Assembly (NCBI RefSeq): GCF_001010415.1
Contig: NZ_JPLE01000010.1
Location: 1-64,000 of the forward strand
From: Xanthomonas pisi DSM 18956
GTDB lineage: Bacteria > Pseudomonadota > Gammaproteobacteria > Xanthomonadales > Xanthomonadaceae
Direction of reading: 5' to 3'
Length of the DNA stretch: 64,000 nucleotides
Numbering within the stretch: position 1 is the first letter of the stretch; every line of letters begins with the position of its first letter. The position numbers were made by a program, and so were the translations under genes. Positions 60,038 to 64,000 of this stretch are shown here, one piece after another. The notes beneath the pieces are model-generated. The model was not told the origin of the DNA. It did no database searches and saw nothing but the letters and a program-made list of their open reading frames with translations.

Positions 60038-61378
60038 ATGTCTACCGCTTCCACTCTCAGCCGCGCCACCCTGCTGGCCGTTGGTATCGCTGGCGTTCTG
60101 GCCGTTGGCCAGGCACACGGCGCCGCATTCCAGCTGAAGGAAAACAGCGCCAAGGGCCTCGGCCGCGCATTCGCAGGTTCGGGCAGCGCCCCGGACGACG
60201 CCTCGATCATCGCCAACAACCCGGCCGGCATGCGCCAGCTGGACGGCCGCCTGTTCCAGGCCGACGTCAGCGCCATCAGCTTCTCGGCCAAGTTCGATCC
60301 CGAAACCGCCAACTATGCCAACGGCGCCCCGGTCTCCGGCGGCAACGGCGGCGACGCCGGCATGATCGCGCCGGTTCCGGCCATGTATTTCCATGTGCCG
60401 TTCGGCGAGAACAACAACATGCACCTGGGCACCTCGCTCACCGTGCCGTTCGGCTTCAAGACCGAATACGACCGTGACTGGGCCGGCCGCTACCACGGCA
60501 CCAAGACCGAGCTGCAGGCGATCGACTTCAACGTCGCCTTCTCCTACGACGTGAACCCGTACGTGTCCTTCGGCGCCTCGGTGTTCGCCGAGCGTCTGGA
60601 CATCGACCTGGCCAACGCCGTTGACTTCGGCAGCATCCTGGCCGCACGCCGCGTGCCGGGCTTTGCTCCGGGCAGCGCCGACGGCTATTCGCGCATCAAG
60701 GGCGACAGCACCGAAGTGGGCTTCACCCTCGGTGGCTTGTTCAGCATCGACGAGAACACCCACATCGGCTTCAGCTACCGCTCGGAAGTGGAGCACAAGA
60801 TCACCGACGGCACCGCCGATTTCACCACTCCGCCTAACGCCGCTGCCGTGCTGGGCGTCGCCGCACCGGGGACCTTCGTCGACACCAAGGGCCGCGCCAC
60901 CGTCAAGCTGCCTGCCAGCGCCACCGCCAGCTTCACCCACAACGTGAACGAGCAGTGGTCGATCATGGCCGACGTCACCCGCACCGCCTGGAGCAAGTTC
61001 GACCAGGTGACCGTGGACTTCGCGTCCAATCAGCCCGACAGCGTGCTGGACTTCTCCTACCGCGACACCACCTTCGCCTCGATCGGTGCCGACTACCGCA
61101 TGAGCGACACGCTGACCCTGCGCGGCGGCCTGGCATACGACCAGACCCCGACCACCGCCGAGCACCGCGACGTGCGCGTGCCCGATGCCAGCCGCAAGTG
61201 GGTCTCGCTGGGTCTGAGCTGGCGTCCGTCGCAGCAGGCCGAATACAACTTCGGTTACACCCACCTGTTCACCAGCGACCCGACCAGCGATACCCGCAGC
61301 GCCACCGGCGACCGCCTGGCAGGTAGCTACAACGTCAAGGGCGACGTGCTGGCTGCTTCGATCAACTACAAGTTCTGA
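60038..61378 (+). CDS. OmpP1/FadL/TodX-family outer membrane protein
   Basis: 446-residue 14-strand beta-barrel porin for hydrophobic substrates, e.g. long-chain fatty acids. Signal (TLLAVGIAGVLAVGQAHG, cut ~27). The mature N-terminus AAFQLKENSAKGLGRAFAGSGSAPDDASIIANNPAGM is the hatch region, with the NPAG motif of FadL. Alternating strands follow, and the protein ends at a C-terminal aromatic (INYKF), typical for BamA-dependent insertion. The GGAGAGC ribosome site fixes the start at 60038. Substrate not determined. Confidence 0.93.
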   Translation: MSTASTLSRATLLAVGIAGVLAVGQAHGAAFQLKENSAKGLGRAFAGSGSAPDDASIIANNPAGMRQLDGRLFQADVSAISFSAKFDPETANYANGAPVSGGNGGDAGMIAPVPAMYFHVPFGENNNMHLGTSLTVPFGFKTEYDRDWAGRYHGTKTELQAIDFNVAFSYDVNPYVSFGASVFAERLDIDLANAVDFGSILAARRVPGFAPGSADGYSRIKGDSTEVGFTLGGLFSIDENTHIGFSYRSEVEHKITDGTADFTTPPNAAAVLGVAAPGTFVDTKGRATVKLPASATASFTHNVNEQWSIMADVTRTAWSKFDQVTVDFASNQPDSVLDFSYRDTTFASIGADYRMSDTLTLRGGLAYDQTPTTAEHRDVRVPDASRKWVSLGLSWRPSQQAEYNFGYTHLFTSDPTSDTRSATGDRLAGSYNVKGDVLAASINYKF

Positions 61379-61404
61379 TCGTCGCAATCGGCGTTGTGCG
61401 ATGA

Positions 61405-61429
61405 AACACCCCGCTTCGGCGGGGTTTTT
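61405..61429 (+). terminator. Rho-independent terminator after the FadL-type gene
   Basis: CCCCGC-TTCG-GCGGGG stem-loop with a stable UUCG-type loop, followed by five T. Confidence 0.9.
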
Positions 61430-61658
61430 CTTTGGGGACTGGTGCCAGACCAGTGGCGCCACGCTCCAATCACGCCATCCATCACCGCCATGCCGATGCG
61501 ATCGAGCAAGCACTGCGTAACGGCGAGCGCGTTCGGGACCCATGCCGTGCGGTTGAACCCGCGCATCGAGCACGGGCATCGATTGCCTGCGCGGTGCGTT
61601 CCTGCGCCATGCACAGCTGGCTGTGCAGGCCACGCTGCAGATTGCTATGGTCGTGCGC

Positions 61659-62360
61659 ATGAGCCAGCCCGACTTTATCCAGATCACCGACAACGCCGTC
61701 TCGGCCGCCGATTGCGCGGCAATCGTGCAGCGCATGCGCGCCAGTCAGCAGCTGCATCCGGGCCGCATCGGTGGTGGCGTGTTTCCCGAACTCAAACACA
61801 GCCGCGATCTGCGCATCAGCGGTGTGGCCGAGTGGGCCGAGGTGGAAAGCCGCCTGCAACAAGCGGTGTTCGAAGGCGTGCTGACCTATCTGCGGCAGTA
61901 TCCGCAGGCGCTGATCTCGCCGTTGATGCTGCAGGTCACCACCGCCGACGGCACACCGCACCGGCTGGTGGCCGAGGACATCGCGCAGATGAGCGACCAG
62001 GCGCTAGGCGATCTGGCCCGCACCTGCCTGCGTCCGGGCGCGATCAACCTGCAGTGGTACACCGCCGACCAGGGCGGCTACCCATACTGGCATTGCGAGC
62101 TGTATCCACGCGATGCCAGCGCCGACACGCTGCATCGGCACCTGCTATGGACGCTGTATCTCAACGACGCGTTCGAGCAGGGCGAAACCGAGTTCCTGTT
62201 CCAGCAACGCAAGGCCCGCCCGCGCACCGGTCGCCTGCTGATCGCCCCGACCGCCTTCACCCACACCCACCGTGGCAACCGCCCGGCCGGCGGCGACAAG
62301 TTCATTGCCACCAGCTGGATCCTGTTCCAATCGGCGCAGGCGTTGTACGGCGGGGAATAG
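61659..62360 (+). CDS. 2OG-Fe(II) oxygenase-family protein
   Basis: 233-residue prolyl-4-hydroxylase-like dioxygenase. The double-stranded beta-helix ligands appear as HCE in YPYWHCELYP (His/Glu in place of the usual HxD) and the distal His in FTHTHRGNRPAGGDKFIATSW, with the Arg/Lys for 2-oxoglutarate nearby. The N-terminal helix region (DFIQITDNAVSAADCAAIVQRM) is typical. The start at 61659 (MSQPDF) is preferred over a longer frame. Acceptor unknown. Convergent with the radical SAM pseudogene. Confidence 0.82.
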   Translation: MSQPDFIQITDNAVSAADCAAIVQRMRASQQLHPGRIGGGVFPELKHSRDLRISGVAEWAEVESRLQQAVFEGVLTYLRQYPQALISPLMLQVTTADGTPHRLVAEDIAQMSDQALGDLARTCLRPGAINLQWYTADQGGYPYWHCELYPRDASADTLHRHLLWTLYLNDAFEQGETEFLFQQRKARPRTGRLLIAPTAFTHTHRGNRPAGGDKFIATSWILFQSAQALYGGE

Positions 62361-62611
62361 GGATTCGGGATTCGCAACGGCGGCGCTGCGTTGCCGTTTC
62401 CCCGGCGGCTTTCAGGTTTACAGCTGATTGCCGCTGCCGGAACAGCCGCCTTGGGTTGATCCGCACGTCTGCGCGAGTCACGACAGCACGTTGATCGGGA
62501 TCAACCAGATCGCCCCGGGCATCGCAGATGTTTCATATCAGCCAAGCGAAACTGATCGGCCGAAGCGCCACTGCCGTTACCAATCCCCAATCCCGACTCC
62601 CAATCCCGGCA
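62357..62611. repeat. REP-like words between two convergent genes
   Basis: GGGATTCGGGATTCG at 62360-62374 and a complementary-type array CCAATCCCCAATCCCGACT near 62580-62611 flank the 3' ends of the 2OG gene and the radical SAM gene. Same word family as the inverted repeat between gltB and gltD. Confidence 0.55.
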
Positions 62612-62612
62612 A

Positions 62613-63470
62613 CTAAAACAACTGCCCTTGCGGCGAGTCGGGCGCCGGTTTGGCTGGGGCGGCAGGGGGGCGGAAGGCGCTGCAGTCCAGTGCCGGCATC
62701 GTGCGGGTTTTGAATCCTGCGCGGCGATGCGCAAGCGCGAAGCGGCGCGCCAGCAGGTCGGCATAGACGCCTTGCCCACGCAGGCGGGTGCCAAAGGTGC
62801 TGTCGTAGTCCTTGCCGCCGCGCAGTTGCTGGATGGTGCTCATCACATGCGCGGCGCGCTGCGGGTGATGGGTCTGCAGCCAGTCGCGGAACAAGGGCGC
62901 CACTTCGTGCGGCAGTCGCAACAGCACGTAGCCGGCGCTGCTCGCGCCCGCGTCGGCGGCAGCCTGCAGAATCGCTTCCAGTTCATGGTCGTTGATCCAC
63001 GGGATCACCGGCGCGGCCATCACGCCCACCGGCACGCCGGCGTCGTGCAGGGTGCGCATCGCACGCAGACGCGCATGCGGTGCGGTGGCACGCGGCTCCA
63101 GCTTGGCCGACAGCTGCGCGTCCAGCGTGGTCACCGAGAAATACACATTGACCAGGTTCTCGCGCGCCAGCGGTGCGAGCAGATCCAGATCGCGCGTCAC
63201 CAGCGCATTCTTGGTGATCAGCGTGAACGGGTGCCGGGTTTCCCACAGCACCTCGATCAACTGCCGCGTCAATGCGCGCTTGCGCTCGATCGGCTGGTAC
63301 GCATCGGTGTTGATGCCCAGCGCGATCGGGCTGGGCACATAGCTCGGCCGCGCCAATTCGCGCCGCAGCAATTGCGGTGCATTGGTCTTGGCGAACAGCT
63401 TGGTCTCGAAATCCAGACCGGGCGACAGATTGAGATACGCATGCGAGGGTCGCGCAAAGCAGTAACTGCA
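62613..63470 (-). pseudogene. PA0069/SplB-like radical SAM protein, 5'-truncated
   Basis: The frame reads as the C-terminal ~285 residues of this radical SAM family, including CFARPSHAYLNLSPGLDFETKLFAKTNAP, SPIALGINTDAYQPIERK, TLITKNALVTRDLDLL and VMAAPVIPWINDHELEAI. A normal protein begins with about 100 more residues that include RGCEHGCxYC. Here the frame breaks inside that motif: of C-x-x-x-C-x-x-C only CSYC remains, preceded by codons for Cys-Cys and Gln. An in-frame stop lies at 63501-63503, and no ATG/GTG start exists before it. The first FeS Cys is lost, so it should be inactive. Confidence 0.8.
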
Positions 63471-63794
63471 GCAGCATTGTATGGAACCTCCAAATTTCGT
63501 TCACTTGCTCGAGCGAGCACGGAACGGGGATCTGGAGCTCGAATCGGTCAAAGTGCGCAAGATTGGCCGAGCTTGCGGTTAGCCTAGAGGCTCCATGGGG
63601 GACCCGTAAGGTAGGTTGGGGGGGATTTGAAATTGCCCTGAAGCAGCGGCCGGATGAATCAGCTGCACGTGCGAAAACAGGTTTCTGAAGAGGTAGCCGA
63701 ATTTTCTCTAGGCGCCGGCCAGGCTTACGACATGATTGCCTAGCCACCGCTCGGCACATGAACACTGGGATAGCCACACGAAACCTTGGCAGAA
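63471..63794. other. Replacement segment upstream of the truncated gene
   Basis: About 320 bases where the 5' part of the radical SAM gene should be. It has GGGGGGG near 63620 and AT-rich patches but no gene or clear transposon end that I can identify. It may be a deletion junction rather than an insertion. Confidence 0.4.
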
Positions 63795-64000
63795 TGGAAA
63801 CTCACACCAGCCGCCCTGACCTTGCAATGCAAGATTTGCGAAGACCGAAGCTCGCTCACCCGACTCGCGAGTTCATGGCTTCCCTGCCGCCTTTCGCCGG
63901 GCTGGATACAGGGAGAGTCCATTGGGTTGGAAGTGAGCAGGCTGCTGCAGCCGCGCTCCAAGTCCTCAAGCTTGAACGAACGCTCGGGTTCGACACGGAG
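63795..64000 (+). CDS. 3'-5' exonuclease (RNase D/DnaQ-like), N-terminal part
   Basis: The window ends inside this gene. The first ~68 residues (METHTSRPDLAMQDLRRPK…FMASLPPFAGLDTGRVHWVGSEQAAAAALQVLKLERTLGFDTE) match the N-terminus of small 3'-5' exonuclease proteins: FxGL…RIxxV, then LGFDTE, with the catalytic DxE of the first motif as the last visible residues. Rest of the gene lies beyond 64000. Confidence 0.75.

Overview
The window is one contiguous stretch of a high-GC gammaproteobacterial chromosome that reads as Xanthomonas or a very close relative. The clues are three tandem secreted GH5 cellulases, a giant NdvB-type cyclic beta-1,2-glucan synthase, FadL-type and I78-type envelope proteins, and intergenic repeat families that I recall from Xanthomonas genomes. 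I cannot name the species. Nearly every long open frame on the strand opposite a real gene is a high-GC shadow, and these were left out.

Layout. 1-4.9 kb: the 3' part of a minus-strand polysaccharide operon (two GT4 glycosyltransferases, a WcaJ/GumD-like phosphosugar transferase, WecB), ending at an eroded patch with an IS3-family transposase remnant (5.6-5.9 kb). 5.9-12 kb: redox and regulatory genes: a divergent ArsR/SDR pair around a clear operator-promoter, an NmrA-like protein, an MDR-type oxidoreductase divergent from a LysR regulator, and a secreted S41-like protease. 12-24 kb: a penicillin-acylase-family hydrolase, then the 8.7-kb ndvB gene translationally coupled to a 71-aa orphan protein. 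23.9-24.6 kb: palindromic repeat fragments. 24.6-28.3 kb: LysR regulator, azoreductase, pirin, small lipoprotein. 28.6-32.9 kb: a two-gene RND efflux operon without its outer-membrane partner. 33.8-36.4 kb: a PmtA-like methyltransferase, topoisomerase IB and an I78 inhibitor lipoprotein. 36.6-42.7 kb: gltB-gltD glutamate synthase. 42.7-43.8 kb: a more AT-rich insert with a small secreted protein and a PIN-like gene that needs a -1 frameshift to be full length.

44-50 kb: a zinc alcohol dehydrogenase and three paralogous GH5 endoglucanases, probably for plant cell-wall attack. 50-57 kb: envelope functions (PepSY-like protein, M28 lipoprotein peptidase, a beta-solenoid-like repeat protein, an EnvC-type factor, a C-terminal processing protease). 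57-61.4 kb: a small AT-rich orphan, 2-hydroxyacid dehydrogenase, DUF1820 protein, rhomboid protease and FadL porin. 61.6-64 kb: a 2OG-Fe(II) oxygenase, a radical SAM gene cut off inside its iron-sulfur motif, and the start of a 3'-5' exonuclease gene that runs off the window.

Most genes look ordinary and vertically inherited. The points worth a second look are the slippery heptamer in the PIN-like gene, a ~160-bp repeat shared by two distant loci that supplies the putative leader of the acylase, the G9 tract in the porin 5'UTR, the inverted repeat just before gltD, the small gene coupled to ndvB, the second GH5 copy with an altered active-site motif, and the truncated radical SAM gene. I found no convincing new defence or mobile system.
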